DNA from: Mesorhizobium sp. M1B.F.Ca.ET.045.04.1.1
GTDB lineage: Bacteria > Pseudomonadota > Alphaproteobacteria > Rhizobiales > Rhizobiaceae
Reading direction: 5' to 3'
Assembly: GCF_003952465.1 (NCBI RefSeq)
Contig: NZ_CP034448.1
Location: 1,860,001 to 1,924,000 of the forward strand
DNA length: 64,000 bases
Both the position numbers and the translations under genes were made by a program. The notes under the pieces were generated by a model that was not told the origin of the DNA, ran no database searches, and worked only from the letters and a program-made list of their open reading frames with translations. Below, piece after piece: positions 34,937-43,549 of this stretch; within the stretch, counting starts at the first letter, position 1; the number at the start of each line of letters is the position of its first letter.

Positions 34937-36054
34937 CGAACCAATCCCTATCCGCCCTGACCATTCGCAATCTCTACAAGAGCTACGGCGCCGTGGACGT
35001 CTTGAAGGGCATCAACCTCGAAGCGCAGCCGGGAGAGTTCATCGCTCTCGTCGGACCTTCCGGTTGCGGCAAGTCCACCCTGCTTGCCATGATCGCGGGA
35101 CTTGAAAGCGTGACGTCGGGCGAAATCCGCATCGGCAACCGGCTGGTCAATTCCGTGCCGCCAAAGGACCGCGACATCGCCATGGTGTTCCAGTCCTATG
35201 CGCTCTACCCGACCATGACCGTGCGCCAGAACATCACCTTCGGCATGGAGAGCCGCGGCGTGCCGAAGGCCGATCAGGCCGAAGCCGTCAAGCACGTCGC
35301 GGCGCTGCTGCAGATCGAGGCGCTGCTTGGCCGCAAGCCCGGGCAACTCTCCGGCGGCCAGCGCCAGCGGGTCGCCATGGGCCGGGCGCTGGTGCGGGAC
35401 CCGAAGCTTTTCCTGTTCGACGAGCCGCTTTCCAACCTCGATGCCAAGCTGCGCGTCGACATGCGCACCGAGATCAAGAAGCTGCACAACCGTGTCGGCA
35501 AGACCACGGTCTATGTCACCCACGACCAGGTGGAGGCGATGACGCTCGCTTCGCGCATTGCCGTCATGCATCAGGGGTCGGTGCAGCAGTTCGACGCCGC
35601 GCAGATGATCTACAGCCGCCCCGCCAACATGTTCGTCGCGGGCTTCATGGGCTCGCCGGCGATGAATTTCATTCCCGCCGAGCTCGGCGACGGGGCGGGC
35701 CGGCCCTGCGTCACGGTTCGGACCGTGGATGGCGGCACGGCAGCGTTGGAACTTGCCCAGCCGGTGCCGGCCGGCGCGCCGAGGAACGTCGTGCTTGGCG
35801 TGCGGCCGGAACATATCTACCGCTTTTCGGACGACTTGAAGCATCGCAAGCGCGCCATTGCGGCGGTGAAGGCCCCGGTCGAGCTGGTCGAGCCCACGGG
35901 TGCCGAGACCTTGGCGGTGCTTCGCTTCGGCGATCTCGAAGTCACCGGCCGTTTCGACCCGGACAGTGCGCCACGCATGGGCGAGACAATGACCCTCGGC
36001 ATCGACATGGCGCGGGCTTGCCTCTTCGATCCGACGACCCAATCCCTTCTTTGA
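34933..36054 (+). CDS. Sugar ABC transporter ATP-binding protein (MalK/UgpC-like)
   Basis: A 373-residue ATPase. Walker A is GPSGCGKST, the signature is QLSGGQRQR, Walker B is LFLFDEPLSNLD, and the switch His is in YVTHDQVEAM. The C-terminal TOBE-type domain has VVLGVRPEHIYRF. The start ATG at 34933 overlaps the permease stop (ATGA). This ATPase class energises carbohydrate import, and it completes a four-gene transporter under the ROK regulator. Confidence 0.94.
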   Translation: MTNQSLSALTIRNLYKSYGAVDVLKGINLEAQPGEFIALVGPSGCGKSTLLAMIAGLESVTSGEIRIGNRLVNSVPPKDRDIAMVFQSYALYPTMTVRQNITFGMESRGVPKADQAEAVKHVAALLQIEALLGRKPGQLSGGQRQRVAMGRALVRDPKLFLFDEPLSNLDAKLRVDMRTEIKKLHNRVGKTTVYVTHDQVEAMTLASRIAVMHQGSVQQFDAAQMIYSRPANMFVAGFMGSPAMNFIPAELGDGAGRPCVTVRTVDGGTAALELAQPVPAGAPRNVVLGVRPEHIYRFSDDLKHRKRAIAAVKAPVELVEPTGAETLAVLRFGDLEVTGRFDPDSAPRMGETMTLGIDMARACLFDPTTQSLL

Positions 36055-36065
36055 AAGCTCAGCCT

Positions 36066-36833
36066 TTGACATTCGCCACCTATCCAAGCCTCGCAGACCG
36101 CGTCGTGCTGATCACCGGAGGAGCCTCTGGCATCGGCGCCGAAATGGTTCGCGCCTTCGCGGCCAACGCGGCGCGCGTGGCCTTTCTCGACATTCAGGAA
36201 GCGGTCGGCAGGGAACTAAAGGCGGAGCTTGCGGGCGCTACGCGCCACGCGCCTCTGTTCCTGCCATGCGATGTGACCGACATCGCGGCCCTGCGCGCAG
36301 CGATCGAGAATGTGCGGGAAAAGGCCGGGCCGGTTGCTGTCCTGGTGAACAACGCCGCCAATGATGACCGCCACGCAGTCGCCGAGGTGACGCCGGACTA
36401 CTGGGATCATGCCCAGAACGTCAATCTGAAGCATCAGTTCTTCGCCGCCCAGGCCGTCCATCCGCAGATGAAGTCGCTGGGCTTTGGCTCCATCATCAAC
36501 CTTTCCTCGACCTCCTGGCGCTTCGGCGCCGACCAGATGACCGCCTATGCCACGGCCAAGGCCGCGATCATCGGCATGACGCGGTCGTTGGCCCGCGCCT
36601 TCGGTCCCGACAATATCCGCGTCAACGCCATCGAGCCGGGCGCCGTGATCACCGAGCGGCAGCGCCGTCTTTGGTACACAACGCAGGAGTCCGTCGATCA
36701 GATGGTCGGGCGCCAGTTGATCAGGCAGGTTCTGCTGGCCGACGAGATCGCCCGCACGGCGCTTTTTCTCGCCGCCGACGACAGCCGCATGATCACCAAG
36801 CAATCCATCACCGTCGATGCGGGCCTGCGCTGA
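36066..36833 (+). CDS. SDR-family oxidoreductase, sugar or sugar-acid dehydrogenase
   Basis: A 255-residue classical short-chain dehydrogenase. No ATG fits; I take the TTG at 36066, which gives MTFATYPSLADRVVLITGGA, a start often seen in rhizobial homologues. TTG codons at 36018 and 36051 are alternatives. The cofactor motif is TGGASGIG, NNAAND replaces the usual NNAG, and the catalytic motif is YATAK. It follows the ATPase gene by 11 bp in the same operon and probably oxidises the imported sugar or its lactone-derived acid. Confidence 0.85.
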   Translation: MTFATYPSLADRVVLITGGASGIGAEMVRAFAANAARVAFLDIQEAVGRELKAELAGATRHAPLFLPCDVTDIAALRAAIENVREKAGPVAVLVNNAANDDRHAVAEVTPDYWDHAQNVNLKHQFFAAQAVHPQMKSLGFGSIINLSSTSWRFGADQMTAYATAKAAIIGMTRSLARAFGPDNIRVNAIEPGAVITERQRRLWYTTQESVDQMVGRQLIRQVLLADEIARTALFLAADDSRMITKQSITVDAGLR

Positions 36834-36873
36834 TGCAGGTTCTCCGTCTCCCCTCGTTCGATCGGCTGGCCTG

Positions 36874-37875
36874 ATGCTGCGCGTTGGTTTGAACCCCTAT
36901 GGGCTTACCTATCATCTTGGGCTGCAGGGCCGTGGCACGCCGCGCGCCAACCCCAAGGGCGCGGGGCTCGAAGGCTTCATCGCCCTGGCCGAAGAGCTCG
37001 GCGCACGCACGCTGGAGATCTATGATCCGTGGCTGGCGGAAATGTCCGATTCCGGACTAGCCGCGCTGAAGGAGCGGCTCGATGGGGTTGGGATGACGCC
37101 CGTCGTCAGCGCCGGGCTCAACATGATGGGGCCGCTGGAGAGCGCGTTCCGTTCCGCCCGCTCGCTCGGCGCGAAGACCATCCGGCTCGGCCTGACACCG
37201 GTTCTGTGCGGTGACCGCAATGCCTGGGGCGAGAAATGGGGCGAGCTCAACGCCTCGATCAGGTCGGCGCTTCAGCAATGGGGGCCGCGGGCCGAAGCCG
37301 AAGGCCGCGTGCTCGCGATCGAGAACCATCAGGATTTCGGCAGCGCCGAGCTGGTGGCGTTCTGCGAGATCGGCGGGCGAGGGGTCGGCATCACGTTCGA
37401 CACCGGCAATACGTTTCCCGTCGCCGAGGCGCCGCTCGACTTCACCCGCCGCGTCGCGCCCTATGTGCGGCATGTCCACCTGAAGGACTACCGCGTCCAG
37501 TTCACGGGCGAAGGATACCGGCTCGTGCGCTGCGCCATCGGCGACGGTGCCGTGCCCTTCCGCGACCTCGCGGCCCTGCTCGGCGACCTCCACGACGAAC
37601 TCACCGCAGTGCTCGAGCCGGGCGCGCTCGAGGCGCGCCATGTGCGCTTTCTTCTCGACGACTGGTGGAACGGCTATCCGCCGAAAACCGCGCGCGAATT
37701 CGCCGCCTGCCTTGCGGCCGCGCAAGAGAATTGCCTGCCCGGCGATGCTGATTTCCGCACTCCCTGGGAGCGCGGGGACGACGGCGCCCTGGTTTCCTAC
37801 GAGCTCGACATGATCCGGCGCAGCGCCGCCAACATGAAGGAGCTCGGCCTCATGACCTTGGAGAACCCCTCATGA
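36874..37875 (+). CDS. Sugar phosphate isomerase/epimerase, TIM barrel family
   Basis: A 333-residue protein from the ATG at 36874, although the ribosome site is weak. Barrel strands are visible as LRVGLNPYGLTYHL, LEIYDPWLAEM, RVLAIENHQDFG (the metal-binding Glu and His region), GITFDTGNTFP (Asp) and HVHLKDYRV (His). These match the AP-endonuclease-2-like xylose-isomerase superfamily. It could epimerise or isomerise a keto-sugar or inositol-like intermediate. It sits between two dehydrogenases of the same operon and overlaps the next start by 4 nt. Confidence 0.87.
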   Translation: MLRVGLNPYGLTYHLGLQGRGTPRANPKGAGLEGFIALAEELGARTLEIYDPWLAEMSDSGLAALKERLDGVGMTPVVSAGLNMMGPLESAFRSARSLGAKTIRLGLTPVLCGDRNAWGEKWGELNASIRSALQQWGPRAEAEGRVLAIENHQDFGSAELVAFCEIGGRGVGITFDTGNTFPVAEAPLDFTRRVAPYVRHVHLKDYRVQFTGEGYRLVRCAIGDGAVPFRDLAALLGDLHDELTAVLEPGALEARHVRFLLDDWWNGYPPKTAREFAACLAAAQENCLPGDADFRTPWERGDDGALVSYELDMIRRSAANMKELGLMTLENPS

Positions 37876-38684
37876 CAACTCGCGAACTCAGCGGCGTCAC
37901 CGCCTTCGTCACCGGTTCCGGACGCGGCCTCGGCCACGTGATGGCCGACCGGCTGGCGGAACTCGGGGCGGACGTAGCAATCCACGACCTGGACTGGACC
38001 CAACCGGCGAAGTATGGCGAGTTCGCAGACCTCGGTGAATCGGCAAGGCACTTGGGACGACACGGCACCCGGGTGACCGCGGTCACCGGCAATATCGGCG
38101 ACCGTGCCGCCGTTGCCGAGATGAAGCGCAAGATCGAGGCGGAACTGGGCGATGTGCATGTGCTCGTCAACTGCGCGGGCGGCGACATCGGCGCCAAGGG
38201 AACCAAGCCCAACCCCAACAATGCCCTCGACATCGATTACGAGGACATAAAAGTGCTCACCGAAAACAACCTGATCGGCACCATGCTGGTTTGCCAGGCC
38301 TTCGTGCCGCCGATGGTGAAGCGCGGATCAGGGTCAGTGATCAATATCGCCTCGGCGGCCGCTCACCTCGGCTGCTCGCCGGAGGTCGTCTATTCGACGC
38401 TCAAGGCTGCTGTCGTCCACTATACCCGTTGCCTCGCCAAGGAGCTGATCGACGAGGGCGTGCGGGTCAATGCAGTCAGTCCCGGGGCTACGAAAACCGC
38501 CCGGTTCCAGGCGACACGCGTCGTCGATCCGGCCAGGATGGATTCGTCGAAGCGTTCCCTGAACCGCTATGCCGAGCCTGAAGAGATTGCCGAGGCTGTC
38601 GCCTTTCTCGCTGGGTCGCGCGCCCGCTTCATCAACGGCCAGGTGATCCGCGTGGACGGCGGCTTCACGATCTTTCCGGGGTGA
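37872..38684 (+). CDS. SDR-family oxidoreductase
   Basis: A 270-residue dehydrogenase. The ATG overlaps the previous stop (ATGA at 37872-37875). The cofactor motif is TGSGRGLG, the active-site motif is YSTLK, and VNCAGGDIGAKGTKPNPNN is a longer-than-usual loop after strand 4 that could shape a larger substrate pocket. VRVNAVSPGATKT and INGQVIRVDGGF are the normal C-terminal motifs. It is part of the ROK-controlled sugar operon; the substrate is unknown. Confidence 0.87.
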   Translation: MTTRELSGVTAFVTGSGRGLGHVMADRLAELGADVAIHDLDWTQPAKYGEFADLGESARHLGRHGTRVTAVTGNIGDRAAVAEMKRKIEAELGDVHVLVNCAGGDIGAKGTKPNPNNALDIDYEDIKVLTENNLIGTMLVCQAFVPPMVKRGSGSVINIASAAAHLGCSPEVVYSTLKAAVVHYTRCLAKELIDEGVRVNAVSPGATKTARFQATRVVDPARMDSSKRSLNRYAEPEEIAEAVAFLAGSRARFINGQVIRVDGGFTIFPG

Positions 38685-39472
38685 TGCACGTGACGATGAG
38701 CGAAACTGCCATCAAGCGCTTCGACCTTTCCGGCCGGCTCGCGCTGATAACCGGATCCTCGAAGGGGATAGGCTTCGCGATCGCCCGCGGCCTGGCCGAA
38801 GCAGGCGCGGAGCTGGTGCTCAACGCGCGCAACGAAAGCGTGCTGGAGGAGGCGCGGGCAAGGCTCGCCGCCGAAGGCCATAAGGTTCACGCTCGCGCCT
38901 TCGATGTGACCGACGCGGCCGCCGTGGCGGCAGCGGTCGATGCCATCGAGAGCGAAATCGGTCCGATCGAGATCCTCTTCAACAATGCCGGCACGCAGTT
39001 TCGCGCGCCGCTCGAGGAATTTCCGCTGGATGCCTGGGAAAGGCTCAAGGCGACCAATATCGACAGCGTGTTCCATGTCGGCCAGGCCGTGGCACGCCGT
39101 ATGATCCCGCGCGGACACGGCAAAATCGTCAACATCGCCTCCGTGCAGAGCGAGCTGGCACGCACGAGCATCGCGCCCTATACGGCGACCAAGGGTGCCG
39201 TGAAGATGCTGACCAAGGGCATGGCGACCGACTGGGCGCGATATGGCCTGCAGGTCAATGCGATCGGTCCAGGCTATTTCAACACCGAACTCAATGCCGC
39301 CCTGGTCGCCGACGCCAACTTCACCGCCTGGCTGGAGAAACGCACGCCTGCCGGCCGCTGGGCAGAGGTCGAGGAACTGATCGGGGCGGCGGTCTTCCTG
39401 GCATCCGATGCATCAAGCTTTGTCAACGGCCACGTCCTCTATGTCGACGGCGGCATCACGGCATCGCTGTGA
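38684..39472 (+). CDS. SDR-family oxidoreductase, gluconate 5-dehydrogenase-like
   Basis: A dehydrogenase of 258-262 residues. Start candidates are the ATG at 38684, next to the previous stop, and the ATG at 38696 (MSETAIKRFDLSGRLALITG), both in frame. The cofactor motif is TGSSKGIG, and the catalytic motif is YTATKGAVKMLTKGMATDWA. FDLSGRLALITGSSKGIG and the MATDWARYGLQVNAIGPGYF segment are typical of the IdnO/gluconate 5-dehydrogenase group, which interconverts 5-keto-gluconate and gluconate. It is the last gene of the operon; 139 bp follow before chrB. Confidence 0.88.
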   Translation: MHVTMSETAIKRFDLSGRLALITGSSKGIGFAIARGLAEAGAELVLNARNESVLEEARARLAAEGHKVHARAFDVTDAAAVAAAVDAIESEIGPIEILFNNAGTQFRAPLEEFPLDAWERLKATNIDSVFHVGQAVARRMIPRGHGKIVNIASVQSELARTSIAPYTATKGAVKMLTKGMATDWARYGLQVNAIGPGYFNTELNAALVADANFTAWLEKRTPAGRWAEVEELIGAAVFLASDASSFVNGHVLYVDGGITASL

Positions 39473-39611
39473 CGGGACGAGCGTAGAAGCTCTTCCTTGA
39501 CAATCGGCGGGGATCATTCCAGCATCATTGCAAGGGGTTTCCCGCGACGACCCCGTGAGGCGTCAGCCCAACGATCGCGTCCAGACTCTCTTTGTTCAGG
39601 AGGTGGACGCC

Positions 39612-40430
39612 ATGCCATCAACGACCGCAATCACCATTCCGCAACTTATACGTCTCGTCGGCTTGCCCGATGCGCCGGTTCTCATCGACGTGCGCATCGA
39701 CGAGGATTATGCAGCCGATCCGCGGCTGCTGCCGGCTTCCCGCCGGCGCGATTTCAGAACCGTCTCGGCCTGGGCGGCCGAATTCTCCGGATCAAAGGTC
39801 GTCGTCATCTGCCAGAGAGGGCAGAAGCTCTCGCAAGGCGTCGCCGCGTGGCTGCGCCATGAAGGCATCGCGGCGGAATCGCTCGAAGGCGGCTTCGAGG
39901 CCTGGGCCGCCGCCAAGGCGCCATTGGTCACGGCCAGTGCGGTCCCGCCCCGCGACCAGAAGGGCCGCACCGTCTGGGTCACGCGTTCCCGGCCAAAGGT
40001 CGACCGCATCGCCTGCCCCTGGCTGATCCGCCGCTTCGTCGATCCCGATGCGGTGTTCCTGTTCGTCGATCCCGCCGAGGTGCCCCTGGTGGCCGATCGG
40101 TTCGCCGCGGTTCCTTTCGACATCGAAGGCGTGTTCTGGAGCCACCGCGGCGACCGCTGCACATTCGACACGATGATCGAGGAGTTCGGCCTGCGCGTCG
40201 AGACGCTCGATCGCCTGGCGCTCATCGTGCGCGGAGCGGACACGGCACGGCTCGACCTCGTGCCGCAGGCGGCCGGGTTCCTCGCCGCCTCGCTCGGCCT
40301 GTCGCGCATGTTCCGCGACGACCTTGAGCAGCTCGAAGCCGGCATGCTTCTCTACGACGCCTTCTTCCGCTGGTGCCGCGACGCCACGGACGAGACGCAT
40401 AACTGGCCGGTCGCAGGCAAGGCACAATGA
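39612..40430 (+). CDS. chrB: Rhodanese-ChrB fusion, chromate resistance protein
   Basis: A 272-residue protein from the ATG at 39612, preceded by AGGAGGT. Residues about 10-110 are a rhodanese domain (VLIDVRIDEDY, then the active-site Cys in VVVICQRGQKLSQGVAAWL). Residues about 125-270 are the ChrB C-terminal domain (VWVTRSRPKVDRIACPWLIR, RRFVDPDAVFLFVDP, THNWPV). ChrB proteins regulate chromate resistance or assist it. It overlaps chrA by 4 nt (ATGA), so the pair is an operon. The fused rhodanese domain suggests a sulfur- or thiol-linked step such as chromate or sulfate sensing; that part is inference. Confidence 0.88.
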   Translation: MPSTTAITIPQLIRLVGLPDAPVLIDVRIDEDYAADPRLLPASRRRDFRTVSAWAAEFSGSKVVVICQRGQKLSQGVAAWLRHEGIAAESLEGGFEAWAAAKAPLVTASAVPPRDQKGRTVWVTRSRPKVDRIACPWLIRRFVDPDAVFLFVDPAEVPLVADRFAAVPFDIEGVFWSHRGDRCTFDTMIEEFGLRVETLDRLALIVRGADTARLDLVPQAAGFLAASLGLSRMFRDDLEQLEAGMLLYDAFFRWCRDATDETHNWPVAGKAQ

Positions 40431-41815
40431 CTGTGCTTGCCAAAGACGGCGCCGCGCAGCCGGCCGATATCCCGGCCGTGCCGACCTTCGGCGAAGCGAC
40501 ACGGCTCTGGGCAAAGATCGGCCTGCTCTCCTTCGGAGGGCCGGCCGGTCAGATCGCGCTGATGCACAAGGAACTGGTCGAGGAGCGCCGCTGGATCGGC
40601 GAGGAGCGGTTTCTGCATGCGCTCAACTACTGCATGCTTTTGCCCGGCCCCGAGGCGCAGCAGCTCGCTGTCTATATCGGCTGGCTGCTGCACCGGACGG
40701 CCGGCGGCCTCGTCGCCGGAACATTGTTCGTGCTGCCCGGTGCGCTAGTCATGCTCGGCTTGAGCAGCTTCTACATGCTCTACAACGACGCGCCGGTCAT
40801 CGAGGCGCTGTTCTTCGGCGTCAAGGCGGCAGTGCTTGCCGTCGTCGTCGAGGCTGTGATCCGCATCGGCAAGCGGGCGCTGAAGAACCGGGTCATGGTG
40901 GCGATCGCGGTGGCGGCCTTCCTCGCCATCTATGTCGCGAGGTTGCCGTTCCCGCTGATCGTGCTTGCGGCAGGCCTGATCGGCTGGGTCGGAAACCGCT
41001 TCGCGCCGGGCCTGTTTTCGGGCTCGGCGCACGGCAAGGGCAAAACCGCCGCCGACAGCCGGGGCGTGGTCGACCTGATGTTCGAACGCGGCGAGCTCGG
41101 CCACACCGTGCCGACCAGGTGGCATGCCGCCCGCACCGTCGCGATCTGGCTGCCGCTCTGGCTCGGACCGGTGGCACTTATCGCCGCGCTGGCGGGACCG
41201 GGGAGCGTGTGGGCGCAGATGGGCGGCTTCTTCAGCCTGATGGCGGTCGTCACCTTCGGCGGCGCCTATGCGGTTCTGGCCTATGTCGCGCAGGCTGCGG
41301 TGACCTCGTTCGGCTGGCTTTCGCCCGGCGAGATGGTCGACGGGCTCGGGCTTGCCGAGACGACGCCCGGGCCGCTGATCCTGGTGCTGCAATTCGTCGG
41401 TTTCGCCGCCGCCTATCGTCATGCCGGCGCGATCAGCCCGCTGCTTGCGGGATCGCTCGGGTCGGCGCTGACGCTCTGGACAACCTTCGTCCCCTGCTTC
41501 TTTTGGATATTCCTGGGCGCGCCTTACATCGAGCAGTTGCGGCAGAACAAGGCGCTGTCGGCGGCGCTCGGCGCGATCACGGCGGCCGTCGTCGGCGTGG
41601 TGATGAACCTTGCGCTCTGGTTCGCGCTGCATGTCGTGTTCACCCAAGTCGAGAGCGTCGGCTGGGGCGTGGAGGTCCCGGTCTTCTCCTCGCTCGACTG
41701 GCGCGCGGCGCTGCTGTCGGCGGCGGCGATGGTCGCCATGCTGAAGCTGAAAGTCGGCATGTTGCCGACGCTCGCGGCATCGGCGCTGGCGGGACTGGCC
41801 TTGCAAGCACTGTGA
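40427..41815 (+). CDS. chrA: Chromate efflux transporter ChrA
   Basis: A 462-residue membrane protein with the two-domain layout of long-chain CHR transporters. The N-terminal half has LWAKIGLLSFGGPAGQIALM and CMLLPGPEAQQLAVYIGWLL. The C-terminal half has the partner motifs MAVVTFGGAYAVLAYVAQ and GLAETTPGPLILVLQFVGF. Between the halves is a hydrophilic linker (about FSGSAHGKGKTAADSRGVVD). ChrA exports chromate using the membrane potential. Its ATG overlaps the chrB stop. The gene ends just before the GntR-type operator region at 41864. Confidence 0.93.
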   Translation: MTVLAKDGAAQPADIPAVPTFGEATRLWAKIGLLSFGGPAGQIALMHKELVEERRWIGEERFLHALNYCMLLPGPEAQQLAVYIGWLLHRTAGGLVAGTLFVLPGALVMLGLSSFYMLYNDAPVIEALFFGVKAAVLAVVVEAVIRIGKRALKNRVMVAIAVAAFLAIYVARLPFPLIVLAAGLIGWVGNRFAPGLFSGSAHGKGKTAADSRGVVDLMFERGELGHTVPTRWHAARTVAIWLPLWLGPVALIAALAGPGSVWAQMGGFFSLMAVVTFGGAYAVLAYVAQAAVTSFGWLSPGEMVDGLGLAETTPGPLILVLQFVGFAAAYRHAGAISPLLAGSLGSALTLWTTFVPCFFWIFLGAPYIEQLRQNKALSAALGAITAAVVGVVMNLALWFALHVVFTQVESVGWGVEVPVFSSLDWRAALLSAAAMVAMLKLKVGMLPTLAASALAGLALQAL

Positions 41816-41863
41816 ACTGTTTCAGGCCGCAGCCAAGCGTGATCGACGGATGCTGTTTACAAT

Positions 41864-41881
41864 TAACATGTCAGCATGATA
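41864..41881. promoter_or_regulatory. Putative GntR-type operator
   Basis: TAACATG (41864-41870), TCAG, CATGATA (41875-41881): an inverted repeat matching at 6 of 7 positions, 37 bp upstream of the lyase start at 41919. It is a candidate site for the GntR protein encoded at 42826. Confidence 0.45.
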
Positions 41882-41918
41882 CTTCTGCCTGCATATTGAT
41901 GAATTGGAGACTTTGCAG

Positions 41919-42803
41919 GTGGCTTCGCGCTTTGGTCTGTCGGTTGCCCTCACAACGCCCTTTGATGCATTCGGGCGGATTGCCGTCCCGCTCATGACCG
42001 CGCATGCCTGGGCTTGTCTCGATGCCGGCTGCAGCAGCGTGACGCTGTTCGGCACCACCGGCGAAGGCGCCTCCGTCGGGACGGCGGAACGGCAGCCGGT
42101 GATCGACGCCATGCTTGCGGCAGGCATTTCGGCCGACCAGCTTGTCGCCGGCGTGCTGGTCGATGCGGCGGAAGATGCCGCGGAGCAATCCCGCCAGGCC
42201 TTGCAGCGCGGTGCGCGCAACATCCTGCTGGCGCCGCCGAGCTACTTCAAGAATGTCGGCGACGACGGACTGTTCGGCTGGTTTGCGGCGGTGTTCGCGG
42301 CCCTCGGTCCGCTCGCCCGCGGCATGCTGCTCTACAACATCCCTTCGGTCACCACGGTGCAGCTGTCGCTCGACCTGATCGGCAGGCTGCGCAAGGCGTA
42401 TCCAGGCGTGGTCGCAGGGGTCAAGGATTCCGGCGGAGACTGGGCCTACAGCGAAGCGCTGATCAAGACGCATGGCGACCTGATCATCCTGATCGGCGAC
42501 GAACGGCATCTGGCGCCCGCGGTGCGGATCGGAGGTCAGGGCGCGATTTCCGGCATGGCCAATTTCGCCGCCGGCGAGCTTCGCGCCATGATCGAGAGCG
42601 GGCGCGACGATCCCCGTGTGGAAGGCTTCGTCCTCGAACTGCTCAGGCGCCCGGTTATTCCGGCGGTGAAGGCCATGGTGGCGCGCCAGGCCGGCGACGA
42701 ACGCTGGCTGACGGTTCGGCCGCCGCTCGAACCGGTGGTACTGCAGGAGCGGCAGCAGCTTGGCGCCGCTTACGACAGGCTGTTCGCGACGCAAGCGGCC
42801 TGA
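41919..42803 (+). CDS. Dihydrodipicolinate synthase (DapA) family lyase/aldolase
   Basis: A 294-residue TIM-barrel enzyme. The GTG at 41919 follows GGAG by nine bases and is preferred to the TTG at 41904. The pyruvate-binding motif is FGTTGEGAS, the catalytic Tyr is in MLLYNIPS, and the Schiff-base Lys is in GVVAGVKDSGGDW. The lack of amino-acid genes around it and the linkage with a GntR regulator and a sugar-type ABC importer suggest a catabolic member, such as a keto-deoxy sugar acid aldolase or dehydratase, rather than lysine biosynthesis. The substrate is not determinable here. Confidence 0.88.
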   Translation: MASRFGLSVALTTPFDAFGRIAVPLMTAHAWACLDAGCSSVTLFGTTGEGASVGTAERQPVIDAMLAAGISADQLVAGVLVDAAEDAAEQSRQALQRGARNILLAPPSYFKNVGDDGLFGWFAAVFAALGPLARGMLLYNIPSVTTVQLSLDLIGRLRKAYPGVVAGVKDSGGDWAYSEALIKTHGDLIILIGDERHLAPAVRIGGQGAISGMANFAAGELRAMIESGRDDPRVEGFVLELLRRPVIPAVKAMVARQAGDERWLTVRPPLEPVVLQERQQLGAAYDRLFATQAA

Positions 42804-42825
42804 ACGGCAAGGACGCGGGATCGGC

Positions 42826-43485
42826 ATGGACGACACGAGCGAACCGGCAACCCTGAGGGAAAAGGCCTATGCCAGCTTCACGCGGCATCTGTTGGCCCGC
42901 GACCTCAGGCCGGGCCAGTTCGTGTCGCAGCGCGAGCTGGTCGCCTTCACTGGCCTGCCGCTTGGCGCGATCCGCGAGATCGTGCCGCGGCTCGAGGCGG
43001 AGGGGCTGCTGACGACCATTCCGCAACGCGGGATGCAGATCGCGCATATCGACATCAGCCTGATCCGCGAAGCTTTCCAATTCCGCCTGTTCATGGAGCG
43101 CGAGGCGGTCGCGCTGTTTGCCGTCAACGCTTCCGACGCCGAGATTGCGCGTCTCAGGCGCGAGCATGAGGAGATGCTCGCCCAGGCGCTGGCGCAGACG
43201 GCGACGCCGGAAATGGAAGCCAAGGCCCAGAGCATCGACTGGGCCATGCATGACACCTTCATCAGCGCGCTGGGCAACGAGATCATCGCCAAGGCCTATC
43301 TGGTCAATTCGGTGAAGATCAGGCTGATCCACCAGGAGCGTTTCCGCATCGACGGCCGCGTCGTGCCGGTCATGCGCGAGCATCTGGCGGTGATCGACGC
43401 GCTGGAGAAACGCGATCCGCAGAAGGCGGTCGAGGCGATCAGCCAGCACATCGACAATGCGCGCCGGCTGGCGCTGCAGATTTGA
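42826..43485 (+). CDS. GntR-family transcriptional regulator, FCD subgroup
   Basis: A 219-residue regulator from the ATG at 42826. The winged helix reads LRPGQFVSQRELVAFTGLPL with AIREIVPRLEAEGLL, the GntR signature. The helical ligand-binding FCD domain has a metal-site pattern (DWAMHDTFISALGNEII, then VMREHLAVIDALEKRD, and HIDNAR), with His and Asp residues at the usual positions. It lies between the lyase and transporter genes and probably represses them. An imperfect palindrome in front of the lyase (41864) is a candidate operator. Confidence 0.9.
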   Translation: MDDTSEPATLREKAYASFTRHLLARDLRPGQFVSQRELVAFTGLPLGAIREIVPRLEAEGLLTTIPQRGMQIAHIDISLIREAFQFRLFMEREAVALFAVNASDAEIARLRREHEEMLAQALAQTATPEMEAKAQSIDWAMHDTFISALGNEIIAKAYLVNSVKIRLIHQERFRIDGRVVPVMREHLAVIDALEKRDPQKAVEAISQHIDNARRLALQI

Positions 43486-43549
43486 GGAAGCAGGACCGCG
43501 CCGCAACCGACGCTGCGCAATCGACAACGACAGCAACCGGGAGGAAGAA

